Under the pieces are notes generated by a model, which worked only from the letters and a program-made list of their open reading frames with translations, had not been told where the DNA came from and searched no databases. 64,000 nucleotides of DNA. Source: Niallia circulans (GTDB lineage: Bacteria > Bacillota > Bacilli > Bacillales > Cytobacillaceae). This document shows, piece by piece, positions 42,990-52,643 of the stretch. Position 1 is the stretch's first letter, and every line of letters begins with the position of its first letter. The position numbers and the translations under genes are program-made. The stretch spans positions 1,030,001 through 1,094,000 of the forward strand of contig NZ_RIBP01000004.1 in assembly GCF_007273535.1 (NCBI RefSeq), in the 5' to 3' direction.

Positions 42990-43466
42990 TTATGAATTCG
43001 ATTCGTGCTGTTCGAGTGCTCCGTCCTGCCACAATTGAAATAAATAGATGATTAATGAAAATCCGACCATCATGGCAACAACAGCAAGTGTAGGCAAGGT
43101 CGAATCTCCTGAAACTAGTCCAAGTCGCTCCCATATTGGGTAAACGATGTACATAAATCCCCCGTCCAAAAGTATATTAACAGTCAAATACCTCCAAAAT
43201 TTCCCGAAAGTAAAATGGAATACCCAGATAACTATCACTAAATATGCACCATATACCCAAGGAATGGGAATAATTTTATCCCATCCGAACAGGCTGGAGC
43301 CAGTTTCATTCCACCAGCCGTAATGGTGGGCTGCCTGGTATGCTAGGGAATGAATAACGGTCATAAATAGAGCGACTGGTATGTATCTCCGAACAGTTAT
43401 CATTTTCAGAAAAAACAAGGAAAGCCAAGGTATTATTAAGAGTAACCAGAGGATAATCTGTTTCAT
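42990..43466 (-). CDS. Integral membrane protein of unknown function
   Basis: 158 residues with about five predicted membrane helices (for example IILWLLLIIPWLSLFFLKMI, YIPVALFMTVIHSLAYQAA, VYGAYLVIVIWVFHFTFGKF, LAVVAMMVGFSLIIYLFQLW). Conserved-looking HHYGWWNE and tryptophan residues recall the CBO0543-type family of Bacillaceae small membrane proteins, but I cannot assign a function. Start ATG 43466 has a modest ribosome binding site (GAGGTTTTACTGAA region). Stands alone. Confidence 0.65.
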   Translation of the reverse strand: MKQIILWLLLIIPWLSLFFLKMITVRRYIPVALFMTVIHSLAYQAAHHYGWWNETGSSLFGWDKIIPIPWVYGAYLVIVIWVFHFTFGKFWRYLTVNILLDGGFMYIVYPIWERLGLVSGDSTLPTLAVVAMMVGFSLIIYLFQLWQDGALEQHESNS

Positions 43467-43723
43467 TTCAGTAAAACCTCACAGTAGTTTTATATGTATT
43501 ATTGCTTTTGGTACTGATATTTATTCGTTATAAAAAAGATATTATGGAAACACTGCAGCATATACCTAAAAACTTGTTTTCAGTAATAACCAAGTACATT
43601 AAATTAAATAAAAGCATCATAACGTTAGTTTCCATGAATAAGTATGTTTCTATTTATGAACAAATATGCTGTAATAGTGTTAGAATACCTGTTGTTAGTA
43701 GTTAAAAAAGTGAGGAATTAACG

Positions 43724-44602
43724 GTGAAAAAATTTAAGAAGTTTTATTTAGAGATTACAAGTGTATGTAATCTTGCGTGCAGCTTTTGTCCACCAACAGA
43801 AAGACAGAAGCAATTTATTTCTTTAGAGGATTTTTCTAAGAGGTTAGACCAGATTAAACCACATACAGACTATATTTATTTACATGTAAAGGGTGAGCCG
43901 CTGCTTCATCCTAAAATAGGCGATCTGTTAGACTTAAGCCATGAAAAAGGCTTTAAGGTTAATATCACGACTAATGGAACATTAATTAATAAAAAGAGGG
44001 AAAAATTATTAAATAAGCCTGCGCTTAGACAAATGAATTTTTCACTTCATAGTTTTGATGGTCATATTGGTTCTAAGGATAAGGAAGGGTATGTGAGAAG
44101 TATTCTTTCCTTTATTAAAGAAGCGACGAGTCAGTCGGATTTGATTGTTTCCCTAAGATTATGGAATCTTACACAAGACAATACAACGAATATTGAAAGA
44201 GAACGAAACAGAGAATTACTTGAAATTATTGAGAAAGAATTTGAATTAGACTACAAAATTGAAGAATAGGTCACACCAGGAAGCGGCATCAAAATTGCGG
44301 AACGCATCTTCATCAATCAAGATTATGAGTTTCAGTGGCCTGCGTTGCACGAAGAAGAAGATGATGGCAAAGGCTTCTGTTATGGTATGCGAAATCAAGC
44401 AGGTATCTTAGCAAACGGAACTGTTATTCCTTGTTGCCTTGATGGTGAGGGTGTAATCGATCTTGGCAATATCAATGATAACTCATTTTCGGATATTATC
44501 GAGATGGATAGAGCCAAAGATCTTGTAGAAGGTTTTTCACGAAGAGTCGCAGTGGAGGAGCTATGCAGGAAATGTGGTTATCGTAAAAGATTTGGAAAGT
44601 AA
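43724..44602 (+). pseudogene. Radical SAM/SPASM protein interrupted by one in-frame TAG
   Basis: The frame runs from GTG 43724 (AGGAA upstream) to TAA 44602, 292 sense codons, broken only by TAG at 44267-44269. The first part (181 residues) carries the radical SAM cluster motif CNLACSFC (C15, C19, C22) and GEPLLHP. The part after the TAG continues in the same frame (VTPGSGIKIAERIFINQDYE, then a start-less stretch with HEEEDDGKGFCYGMRN, GTVIPCCLDGEG and ELCRKCGY). Those are the cysteines of a SPASM-like auxiliary-cluster domain. The halves together make a normal-length Bacillaceae radical SAM/SPASM protein. Either a recent nonsense mutation, a sequencing error or read-through. Confidence 0.85.
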
Positions 44603-44616
44603 TTTTAGATATTCAA

Positions 44617-44648
44617 TCAGGACTTTCGTGAAAAATAGAAAGTCCTGA
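44617..44648. terminator. Terminator-like hairpin after the radical SAM gene
   Basis: TCAGGACTTTC/GAAAGTCCTGA 11-bp stem, 10-nt loop; T content after it is modest. Confidence 0.6.
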
Positions 44649-44723
44649 ATCTCTTTGCATCCACCTTAATATATCTCTTTTTCTGATTACAATAAACGAG
44701 CCCCGCATTATTTTGGTTTAGGC

Positions 44724-45206
44724 CTATTTTTCAACAACCGGAATCCACATTTCACCATATACTATTCCGTTTTTCTGCGCCATCTCAACAGTCGCATTTG
44801 GCCCACCAACATAAGCAATAGTTTGTACTTCTGGTAAGACTTGTCCAAAAGCAATGCCTGTAAGCTGATTGCTCAATTCCTCAGCTGTATTTGCTTCTCC
44901 TTTAACAATTAAATAGAGGCCTTCCGGAAATTGGATAACTCTAGATGCTTCATCTGATAGCGTTTTGTCTGACAATACGCCAGCATAATGCATCATTTTG
45001 TTATTAACTGCCTCGTTTACGGCAAAAATATAGTCGTTTGTAGCGAGTTCTTTTAAAGTGGATAGTCTTCCATCTTGGTTGACCGCTTGCCAAAAGTCTG
45101 ACTTTTCCTTATTTATGCCAGCATAGTCTGTATAATCACTCTTTAGCTCGATACCCAATCCTAATACTGTAAAGCTTTCTTTTTCTTCTAAAGTATACTG
45201 TGCCAT
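44724..45206 (-). CDS. GyrI-like/AraC effector-binding domain protein
   Basis: 160 residues consisting only of a GyrI-like (small-molecule-binding) domain: KESFTVLGLGIELKSDYTDY at the start and GGPNATVEMAQKNG ... YGEMWIPVVEK at the end. Such stand-alone domains bind or sequester hydrophobic compounds or modulate gyrase in some bacteria. ATG 45206 is preceded by AAAGGCAGG; TTG 45212 is an alternative. It diverges from the YafY-type regulator next door, which probably controls it. Confidence 0.82.
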   Translation of the reverse strand: MAQYTLEEKESFTVLGLGIELKSDYTDYAGINKEKSDFWQAVNQDGRLSTLKELATNDYIFAVNEAVNNKMMHYAGVLSDKTLSDEASRVIQFPEGLYLIVKGEANTAEELSNQLTGIAFGQVLPEVQTIAYVGGPNATVEMAQKNGIVYGEMWIPVVEK

Positions 45207-45315
45207 ATTCAAAACCTGCCTTTTTTATAATTTTTCAAATGACTTGTATTTTCACTTGATGTGTTTATAATATCTTTAAATCATGTCAAAAAATGATACT
45301 GTTTAGGAGATCTTA

Positions 45316-46278
45316 ATGAAAAAAGTTGAACGGATTAATACTATTATGCGCTATATTAATAATCGTGCCCATTTTACCATTTCTGAAATCATGCAGGAAT
45401 TTCATATCTCCCGTTCGACTGCTGTTAGAGATATTAAAGAAATTGAAACAATGGGAATGCCGCTTGTTGCTGAGGTTGGAAGGGATGGGGGATATTATGT
45501 TATGAGCAATTCTGTCCTGCCTAATGTTCAGTTTACCGATAATGAGATAAAAGCGCTTTTTATTGCTTTTATGGCCACAAGAAATCAACAGCTTCCATAT
45601 TTGAAGAGTCGTCAGTCCTTGGCTGAAAAATTACTTGGTCTGCTTTCAGACAATCAGCAAGATGATTTAGTGTTATTAAATCAAATATTGCTTTTTGAAG
45701 GAACCAATCCGAATAATCCTGACCTCCTTGATTTATCAGATCTGCCTCATCCGATATTAGAAAAACTTATTCATATTCTCCTTGCAGATAGTTATTTACT
45801 GATTACTCTTAAAGAAGTGAAGGAAATTAAATCACTCCCGATTTTTCTTTTGCATCTTTATCGTGAAAAAAGTCTTTGGTTTATTGAAGGCTTTGACTTG
45901 AATGAGGAACAAAGAAGGATATTTCCTGTTGATAATCTCACCAATGTTGAACCATATTCAACAAAAAATAGAGTAAGTAAGAAAAAGATTCTAGATAAAC
46001 TAAATAATCAGCAGCAAGTAGTTAATCTTGTCATAGAACTTGGCCCAAAAGCGATTACGCAGTTTAAAAAATATCATCCTTTGAAAGCTTCCATTTCTTA
46101 TACAAATCCTTACCAAACAATAGCCATTTTAAAGACCTTTGTTAATGTTAATAATTCAGAAGAAGTAACTGACCTAACAAATTGGCTGCTTTTTTTAGGG
46201 AAAGATATCAAAGTTAGGAAAGTGCCAGAAGAAGTTTTAGAAGAGTTGAGAGAGAGAGAATGCTTATTCAATATATAG
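45316..46278 (+). CDS. YafY/DeoR-type HTH regulator with WYL-like domain
   Basis: 320 residues. N-terminal winged helix (about 1-60, FTISEIMQEFHISRSTAVRDIKEIETMGMPLVAEVGRDGGY) of the HTH_11 kind, then a WYL-type ligand-binding region (about 155-225, with FLLHLYREKSLWFIEGFDL) and a C-terminal domain. The arrangement with a divergent GyrI-like gene is common in Bacillaceae. ATG 45316 follows AGGAGAT. Ligand unknown. Confidence 0.88.
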   Translation: MKKVERINTIMRYINNRAHFTISEIMQEFHISRSTAVRDIKEIETMGMPLVAEVGRDGGYYVMSNSVLPNVQFTDNEIKALFIAFMATRNQQLPYLKSRQSLAEKLLGLLSDNQQDDLVLLNQILLFEGTNPNNPDLLDLSDLPHPILEKLIHILLADSYLLITLKEVKEIKSLPIFLLHLYREKSLWFIEGFDLNEEQRRIFPVDNLTNVEPYSTKNRVSKKKILDKLNNQQQVVNLVIELGPKAITQFKKYHPLKASISYTNPYQTIAILKTFVNVNNSEEVTDLTNWLLFLGKDIKVRKVPEEVLEELRERECLFNI

Positions 46279-46512
46279 GCAGGCTAACAGAATCTTCTAT
46301 TGAAGAAAGCTATAAGAATTGATAGCTAAGATATGTCAAAAATAGAACAATATGATTTTCATAGTAAATAATTTGAAGTTATATAGCTCTCTGTACTTTC
46401 TTAAAAAGAAAAGGCTGTATAAAATAAGAGAGTAGAAAAAGAGAATTTTTGAAAAAAAGGTAGTTTTTGTAGTAGTAGGTGATTAGAAGATAAAAAGTAG
46501 GGAGGAGTTTAA

Positions 46513-47748
46513 ATAAGTCCATTTCTTCAAATGGGGGCAAATGCAGCTTTAAGTTCTTCAAAGGGAAGTGTTACTGTTAGCTACGAAACTTCCAATAAAA
46601 TAGATATTTCTTTAACAGCATTTCTGTTAACTGATTTAGATAAGGTCCAAGGAGACAGTGGGATAATATTTTATAATCAGCCAAACAGTACTACAGGTTT
46701 AGCGAGCTTAATGCCTGCAGTGCAAGTAGGAAATAAAAAAATCCATAAGCTTAATTTTGATATGAGTAGAGCTCCAGAAGGTATAACTAAAGTAGCGATA
46801 ACTCTTACAGAAGATAATAATACCGGATTTGCAAATGTGAAGAACTTAAAGGCCGAGTTAGCTACGGATAATACTGTTATTCAGTTAACGCCGTCTAGTT
46901 TTACAAATGAAAATGGAATTGTAGTATTAGAATTATATGTAAGGAACGGTCAGCCAAAGGTTAGATCCATTTGGCGTGGTTTTGATTCTGGGCTTGAAGG
47001 ATTATGTATAAATTATGGTGTTGAAGTTGAACCGGAAGAACAAGATAAGCCGTCTGAACCTATAATTGTTCCAAAACAGACGCCAATAGCGGCAGATACT
47101 CTTGCAAGCAACAATGGAAAAAACACATTGGCAACGGTAAGCCTTGAAAAGGTTAAGGGGAAGATAAGCCTCGACAAAGGACAAAAGCCAGTTATCATTG
47201 ATAAAACACCTGAAATTACTGCTACTGTTTCTTGGAAGACAGGGACAGATTATGATATTTATGCTTTAGTTTATACCAAGAATGGTATGCAGGTTGATGT
47301 AGCTATGTTTGGTGCGAGAGGTGTACCACCACTTCGCAGTTATGGCAACGGAGCAATGGAGCATATGGGCGATGTAGGGAGAAATAGTAAATCAACAAAG
47401 ACTGAGGTTATTAAACTACGATTAAATGATGATATCCTCGCTGTTGTTCCTGTAGTTTATTCTGCGCAGTCCAATGGAACAGGCTCCTTCTACAGATATA
47501 AGGTATCTATGAGTATAGATAATCATAATGGGACATCTGTTACCATTACATCCAAAAACGCTAATAATAATGACAGAATCTATTCGTGTGTGCCTGGAAT
47601 TCTACATAATACGCAAGATGGAGTTATTATAAATCCACTGGAGCTTTATAGTATGCCGAACTCAGAGTATAGACCACAACTTAGGATGGGGTATTCAGGT
47701 ATGGTAGAAGTCCTAATGGATGAGGGACCAATTAATGATTATAAGTAG
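46513..47748 (+). CDS. Two-domain TerD-family stress protein, apparent ATA start
   Basis: N-terminal TerD-like domain (about 1-170; SPFLQMGANAALSS, GDSGIIFYNQ, NENGIVVLELYVRNGQPKVR) and C-terminal TerA/TerD-like domain (about 215-408; TATVSWKTGTDYDIYALV, MFGARGVPPL) joined by a Pro/Glu-rich linker. TerD domains bind calcium and occur in stress-response clusters. GGAGGAG at 46501-46507 lies 5 nt before ATA 46513, and the codon before ATA is a stop. The first ATG (46531) is 23 nt from the site, and using it would remove the SPFLQ residues that begin the domain. So initiation at ATA is likely. No other ter genes adjoin. Confidence 0.75.
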   Translation: MSPFLQMGANAALSSSKGSVTVSYETSNKIDISLTAFLLTDLDKVQGDSGIIFYNQPNSTTGLASLMPAVQVGNKKIHKLNFDMSRAPEGITKVAITLTEDNNTGFANVKNLKAELATDNTVIQLTPSSFTNENGIVVLELYVRNGQPKVRSIWRGFDSGLEGLCINYGVEVEPEEQDKPSEPIIVPKQTPIAADTLASNNGKNTLATVSLEKVKGKISLDKGQKPVIIDKTPEITATVSWKTGTDYDIYALVYTKNGMQVDVAMFGARGVPPLRSYGNGAMEHMGDVGRNSKSTKTEVIKLRLNDDILAVVPVVYSAQSNGTGSFYRYKVSMSIDNHNGTSVTITSKNANNNDRIYSCVPGILHNTQDGVIINPLELYSMPNSEYRPQLRMGYSGMVEVLMDEGPINDYK

Positions 47749-47778
47749 ATTAGACAATAGGATACTCTAAACAAAAAG

Positions 47779-47825
47779 AAGCAACACAGCAAAAGAATGA
47801 TGTCCTTTGCTGTGTTGCTTTTTAC
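47779..47825. terminator. Bidirectional terminator between TerD gene and nitroreductase
   Basis: 15-bp perfect stem AAGCAACACAGCAAA and its complement, 12-nt loop, A/T ends. Confidence 0.92.
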
Positions 47826-47835
47826 GCTTCACCTA

Positions 47836-48342
47836 TTACCATGTAGCAATTTGACTCTCAACATTTACAAGATTCTTTTTCGGAAGTTCGTCAAAATAAC
47901 CGAGACAAAGGATGCCTGCAATTCTTTCATCTTGCTGAATATCAATTAAGGATTGAATATCTTTATAGTCGTCGAGTTGCCAGGTCATGCCAATCTGATT
48001 TGCCCATGCAAGTAGTTGGATATTTTGAATGAAGCAACAAACAGCAGCAAAATCTTCATTCGTGATATGTACATCCTGACTCATTTTTGACGTAATGATT
48101 AAACAAACTGAGGAGTGAGCTATAGCTGCCTTTAATTGATGATCGTTTTCTTTAGTAAGATTTTGGGATAACTTCTGTTTTGTCTCGCTTGTAATGAATA
48201 TTACGTGCCATGGCTCGCGATTTTGATGATTAGGGGCCCAAGTGGCTTCATCCAAAATATTTAGTATTAATTCTTGGGGTATCTGTTTTTGGGAAAACTG
48301 ACTGACAGCACGCGTTTCTTGAAAAAGCGATGATAAGCTCAT
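47836..48342 (-). CDS. Nitroreductase-family flavoprotein (short)
   Basis: 168-residue NADH oxidase/flavin nitroreductase-like protein, somewhat shorter than the usual 180-210. Family features: TRAVSQFSQKQIPQELILNILDEATWAPNHQNREPW near the N-terminus (FMN-binding loop) and AGILCLGYFDELPKKN near the C-terminus. RBS GGAGG before ATG 48342. Last of four minus-strand genes that begin at a Fur box, so likely iron-regulated. A role as a ferric-ligand or cofactor reductase is inference. Confidence 0.85.
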   Translation of the reverse strand: MSLSSLFQETRAVSQFSQKQIPQELILNILDEATWAPNHQNREPWHVIFITSETKQKLSQNLTKENDHQLKAAIAHSSVCLIITSKMSQDVHITNEDFAAVCCFIQNIQLLAWANQIGMTWQLDDYKDIQSLIDIQQDERIAGILCLGYFDELPKKNLVNVESQIATW

Positions 48343-48387
48343 TTTTAATGCCTCCTTTTTTTCTCTAATAATGGGTAATGCCTCCGT

Positions 48388-48987
48388 TTATTTAAAGGTT
48401 AGTTTTTCTTTAATAGCTGTTCGGTGTTTGGAGTTGGGCATCTTCTTCCACTTACCAACATACATAATGCAGACAACTTGCTCCTGTTCATTTAAATCAA
48501 GTTTGTCTGTGAAAAGCTTGTTATAAATATATGGTTCTGTATTCCACACAGTTCCTAATTGGTGATCCCAAGCTAGTAAGGAAAAGCTTTGAAGGATGGC
48601 ACAGATTGCGGCATAGTTTTTGATACTCTCTTTTGTAGAGCCTTTTTGGATGGCAACCAAAAAGGCGGGGATTTGTGCAGTTCGTTTTATAAACATCTGC
48701 TTAAGCTTATTGGGCATTCTTCTATATAAACCATGCTCGGAAAAAGAGGCAATAATTCCAGCTGCTAAGCTTTCCTTGCCTTCTGGACTGGAAACTAGGA
48801 TAAAGCGACAAGCTGCTTCCTGCTGATCCAAAGCTGGTGATTGTATGGATAGTTGAAGCAGTTCTGTTATTTGTTGGGTTGAAACTGGATGTGTTTCAAA
48901 GCGGCGAATACTTCGCCGCTCTCTTATAAGACTAGCCATATTTTCAGCATTATTTATATTCGTTGTCAAAGTTAAATTTTTAATCAT
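48388..48987 (-). CDS. Nitroreductase-family flavoprotein
   Basis: 199-residue nitroreductase. Typical RERRSIRRFETHPVSTQQITELLQLSIQSPA at the N-terminus (phosphate-binding arginines for FMN), and VVCIMYVGKWKKMPNSKHR at the C-terminus. It is only distantly similar to the next gene, so the pair could form a heterodimer or act on different substrates. RBS AAAGGA precedes ATG 48987. Follows the ABC pair by 22 nt in the same presumed operon. Confidence 0.87.
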   Translation of the reverse strand: MIKNLTLTTNINNAENMASLIRERRSIRRFETHPVSTQQITELLQLSIQSPALDQQEAACRFILVSSPEGKESLAAGIIASFSEHGLYRRMPNKLKQMFIKRTAQIPAFLVAIQKGSTKESIKNYAAICAILQSFSLLAWDHQLGTVWNTEPYIYNKLFTDKLDLNEQEQVVCIMYVGKWKKMPNSKHRTAIKEKLTFK

Positions 48988-49009
48988 TTTCTACACTATC
49001 CTTTCCCGT

Positions 49010-50764
49010 TTATTTGTTAGACTCAACAAGATTAACACTCCAACCCATACTTTCTTGCTGGATATCCCAAAGTTTTGCATAAAGTCCTTTTTTGGCGAGC
49101 AAGTCTTCATGTGTTCCTTGTTCAGAAAGATTGCCATTATCCAGCACAATTATTTTGTTTGCTCCGGCAATTGTTTTTAATTTGTGGGCGATAACAATAA
49201 CGGTCCTATTTCTTACGAGTTCAGAAATAGCCTCTTGAATAAGAACTTCATTCTCAGGATCAATGGAGGCAGTAGCTTCATCTAATAAAACAATTGGTGC
49301 ATTTTTTAGAATTGCTCTAGCAATCGAAATCCGTTGTCGCTCTCCTCCAGATAAGGTGGAGCCATTTTCCCCAATAAGAGTTTCATAGCCATCACGCATT
49401 TTTTCAATAAATCCATCACACCTGGCCATTTTTGCGGCAGCAAATACCTCTTCATCTGTTGCCTCTTGTTTACCAATGCGAATATTATTTATAACTGTGT
49501 CATTAAAGAGCATAACTTCCTGAAAAACAAAGCTCATATAGCTCATTAAAGCTTCTGGATCAATGCTTCGAATGTTCTTGTTGCCTACCAATATTTCTCC
49601 ATTACTAACATCCCAGAATCTGGCTATTAACCGGGAAATGGTGCTTTTACCTGATCCTGAAGGACCCACAAGCGCTGTCACCGTGTTCTGCGGTATGGTG
49701 ATGTTCATGTTGTTTATAACGGAATCCTTGTTATATGCAAAGGAAACATTTTTAAATTCAATGCTGCAATCAGAAAGATTAACAGCTGTTTCACCTTCCA
49801 TTGCAGGCTCATTTCGTAGTTGCTTCATGCGCTTTGTTGAGGTGAAGAGATACATGATTTCAGTGAACATAGTTAAAATAACAAGGACGGGAGTATAAAT
49901 ACGGGTACTAATCATCGCGAATGTAAGAAATTTAACGACATCTAGACTGCCAGCAGTCAACAGATTGACGCCAACCAGTATGACAATGCCGATACCTACC
50001 TGTAAAATGACGGAAGCAAGGGTGATAAAGCTGCCAGCAATTGCTTCAAATTTTATCGATTCTTTCATCATTTGCTTGAGTGCCATTTTCAATACAGTCG
50101 ATTTTTCACCAGACAGACCAAATGCCTTAACAACTTTTATGCCATCTAAGTACTCCTGCATCTGTTTTGATACGTTTAATTTCGCCTTAACATGGCGTTT
50201 TCCAAACCTTTCCTGGATTTTTCGTGAAAGATAGATTATTCCCATGGAAATAGGAAGAACGAATAGTAAAGCAAGTGTCATACGCCAATCATAGAAGGCC
50301 AGTAAGATAGAGACAATCGTAATAGAAATGGAGTTTGCAACAATTTGCGGAATGGCATGGCTCACCATGTGTTCAATAGTAGTGCAGTCACCCATAATGT
50401 TTGTTGTTAGTTCCGACAAATCCTTCCGGTTGAAGAAGGAAAGGGGAAGCCTCCGCATATGTTCTGCAACCTTCATTCGCATATTCGTACTTTCAGCGTA
50501 TGCTGCGGTATAGGTCTTATCATATTCCATTCCGTAGACAAGAAAGTAAACTACGGCACTAATTACGCCAAATCCGAAAAGAACCCATAGTCTGCTTGTA
50601 TCCAAAGGTTCATTTGTAACGAGTGGATCAATGATAGTCTGCATGGTGAGCATGATAATCATCAAAGGTACGAAAAGGACTAGATTAGACAGTACACAGA
50701 AAAAAATTGCTTGTTTTAAATCCTTTGTACCTTTTTCGGAGAGATGTAGAAGTCTACTAAGCAT
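49010..50764 (-). CDS. ABC transporter, fused permease/ATPase (second subunit)
   Basis: 584-residue type-IV (exporter-fold) half transporter. Six membrane helices in about 18-300, then the nucleotide-binding domain with Walker A GPSGSGKST, signature LSGGERQRISIARAIL and Walker B DEATASIDPENE. Its start overlaps the end of the upstream half transporter by 8 nt, so they form a heterodimer. The C-terminal tail LWDIQQESMGWSV resembles the partner's. The family includes siderophore importers IrtAB and YbtPQ, which have exporter folds. Confidence 0.9.
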   Translation of the reverse strand: MLSRLLHLSEKGTKDLKQAIFFCVLSNLVLFVPLMIIMLTMQTIIDPLVTNEPLDTSRLWVLFGFGVISAVVYFLVYGMEYDKTYTAAYAESTNMRMKVAEHMRRLPLSFFNRKDLSELTTNIMGDCTTIEHMVSHAIPQIVANSISITIVSILLAFYDWRMTLALLFVLPISMGIIYLSRKIQERFGKRHVKAKLNVSKQMQEYLDGIKVVKAFGLSGEKSTVLKMALKQMMKESIKFEAIAGSFITLASVILQVGIGIVILVGVNLLTAGSLDVVKFLTFAMISTRIYTPVLVILTMFTEIMYLFTSTKRMKQLRNEPAMEGETAVNLSDCSIEFKNVSFAYNKDSVINNMNITIPQNTVTALVGPSGSGKSTISRLIARFWDVSNGEILVGNKNIRSIDPEALMSYMSFVFQEVMLFNDTVINNIRIGKQEATDEEVFAAAKMARCDGFIEKMRDGYETLIGENGSTLSGGERQRISIARAILKNAPIVLLDEATASIDPENEVLIQEAISELVRNRTVIVIAHKLKTIAGANKIIVLDNGNLSEQGTHEDLLAKKGLYAKLWDIQQESMGWSVNLVESNK

Positions 50765-52586
50765 TGTTTTGTACCTGCCTTTCTTCTGCGATTGTCCAGC
50801 TCATTGCTGAAGTATATTGATCCCACATATGACGGTACCGTCCACCAAGGGATATAAGGGTATCATGTTTGCCTTCTTCCATTAGCTTGCCTTCATTAAT
50901 AACAAGAATATTGTCTGACCCCTTCACAGTAGAAAGTCTATGTGCGATTAGAATGACCGTTTTATTTTTCATGAGTTTTTCAAAGGCCAACTGCACCTTG
51001 TGCTCGTTCTCCGGATCAGCAAAGGCAGTAGCTTCATCAAGGACGATGATAGGAGCATCTTTAAGAATGGCTCTCGCAATGGCAATCCTCTGTTTTTCAC
51101 CGCCAGAAAGCTGAATATTACTAGCCCCAATCACTGTGTCATATCCATTAGGCATCTTTTCAATGAACTCGTGGCACTGAGCTGCTTTTGCAGCTGCAAT
51201 TACCTCAGTACGGCTTGCACTTTTGTTTCCAATCATGATATTTTCCAGAATGCTTTGCTGGAATAAAAAAACATCCTGGAATACAAAACTGACAATACTC
51301 ATTAAGTAATCAGTGGACATTTTTTTAATATTCACCCCGCCAATTTTGATACTTCCTTTACTTACATCATAAAAACGTGGAATTAAATGGGCGATTGTAC
51401 TTTTGCCAGAGCCAGATGGCCCTACTAAAGCAGTTACCTCGTTCTGTTTAGCAATAAAACTAATGTCAGACAGTGCTTCTGAATCCTCATAAGAGAAGCT
51501 TACATTCTCAAAGCTGATATTAAAATTGGTTGTTTTCTCTGGATTTTGCGATTCAGGCAATGGTTTTTCTTGAAATATTTTATCCATACGCTCAATACCG
51601 TCGGCAATTTGCCTTCCCGTTTGAGAGACGTACATAAGCTTGAGAAAAGGGGTAGTTATGGCAACAGAGAAAATTAGATAGAAAAGAACAGCCATAGAAA
51701 ATCTAGGATAATCAGTTATATCAGTCGAAATCCAGATAACTACGGGAATAAGGAAAATATAGATGTTATTTAAGATGACTAAAAAGAGCAAATATGCATT
51801 TTTATATGCTTTTGTATAGGCAAGTGCAAAATCTCCATATGATTTAATAGAAGTATAAAATTTTCTAAAAGAGTAGATGGTTTGGCCAAACGCTTTAATA
51901 ACAGATATGCCGCGGATATACTCTACAGATTGATTGTTCATATCTTCTAGCGAATCTTGGTAGATTTTCATAAATTCGGATGATTTTTTACCCATATAAA
52001 GTGCTTGAATGACATACAAGCTGATAATTGGAAAGAGTGTAGCCAGGCCCAGTCGCCAATCAAACCCTAATAAAATGATTAAAACGACAATTGGTGTAGC
52101 AAATGAACCGATAATATCAGGAAGCTGGTGAGCAATAAATCCTTCAATCTTTTCGATATTTTCATCGACAACCTTGCGCAGCTTTCCTGTTGAATTTTGT
52201 GTGTAGAAGCCAAGAGGTAAACTTGCGAGATGATTGACAAATGCTAGTTTTAAATTATACAACGTTTGAAAAGCGGCAAGATGTGAACACATTAATGCAA
52301 TGAAATTAAGGAGGATGGCACCGACAGCAGATCCTCCAGCAAGCCAGCCAAGCTTTATGATATAACTGCCGTTAATTATGCTTAAATCGGACAAATTGTA
52401 TGCTAATTCGCGAATGATGTAGTAGATGGAAAGGAACGGGATAAATGAAACTGCTACGCTAACAACAGATAGTATACATGAAGTCACGACAAGGGCTTTT
52501 TTAGTAAAAGCAAGCTCCCACATACGTTTCATTCCGTTAGCTGCTTGTTTATGCTGCTGTTCGCTTTGTGTACTTAAACTGGACAT
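50757..52586 (-). CDS. ABC transporter, fused permease/ATPase (first subunit)
   Basis: 609-residue half transporter, first gene after the Fur box. Membrane domain about 30-320, nucleotide-binding domain with Walker A GPSGSGKST, signature LSGGEKQRIAIARAIL and Walker B DEATAFADPENE, the latter variant being common in the YbtP/YbtQ/IrtA-like group. RBS AAGGAGGAAT precedes ATG 52586. With the overlapping partner it most likely moves a ferric siderophore or another iron-linked compound. Direction and substrate are inference. Confidence 0.9.
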   Translation of the reverse strand: MSSLSTQSEQQHKQAANGMKRMWELAFTKKALVVTSCILSVVSVAVSFIPFLSIYYIIRELAYNLSDLSIINGSYIIKLGWLAGGSAVGAILLNFIALMCSHLAAFQTLYNLKLAFVNHLASLPLGFYTQNSTGKLRKVVDENIEKIEGFIAHQLPDIIGSFATPIVVLIILLGFDWRLGLATLFPIISLYVIQALYMGKKSSEFMKIYQDSLEDMNNQSVEYIRGISVIKAFGQTIYSFRKFYTSIKSYGDFALAYTKAYKNAYLLFLVILNNIYIFLIPVVIWISTDITDYPRFSMAVLFYLIFSVAITTPFLKLMYVSQTGRQIADGIERMDKIFQEKPLPESQNPEKTTNFNISFENVSFSYEDSEALSDISFIAKQNEVTALVGPSGSGKSTIAHLIPRFYDVSKGSIKIGGVNIKKMSTDYLMSIVSFVFQDVFLFQQSILENIMIGNKSASRTEVIAAAKAAQCHEFIEKMPNGYDTVIGASNIQLSGGEKQRIAIARAILKDAPIIVLDEATAFADPENEHKVQLAFEKLMKNKTVILIAHRLSTVKGSDNILVINEGKLMEEGKHDTLISLGGRYRHMWDQYTSAMSWTIAEERQVQNNA

Positions 52587-52643
52587 ACTATTCCTCCTTT
52601 AATATTAGGTAGAAAAAACTCTCTGCACTGGTAGAGTGCTTCA

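Noticed and set aside
43502..43705. 67-codon open frame before the radical SAM gene
   Set aside because: No Shine-Dalgarno sequence, low-complexity I/K-rich product and no recognisable family.
44267..44269. Pyrrolysine or other recoding at TAG
   Set aside because: No pyl genes or recoding signal are seen; a nonsense change or error is simpler.
46513..47748. Tellurite resistance operon
   Set aside because: Only one TerD-type gene is present, without terB, terC or other ter genes, so resistance cannot be claimed.
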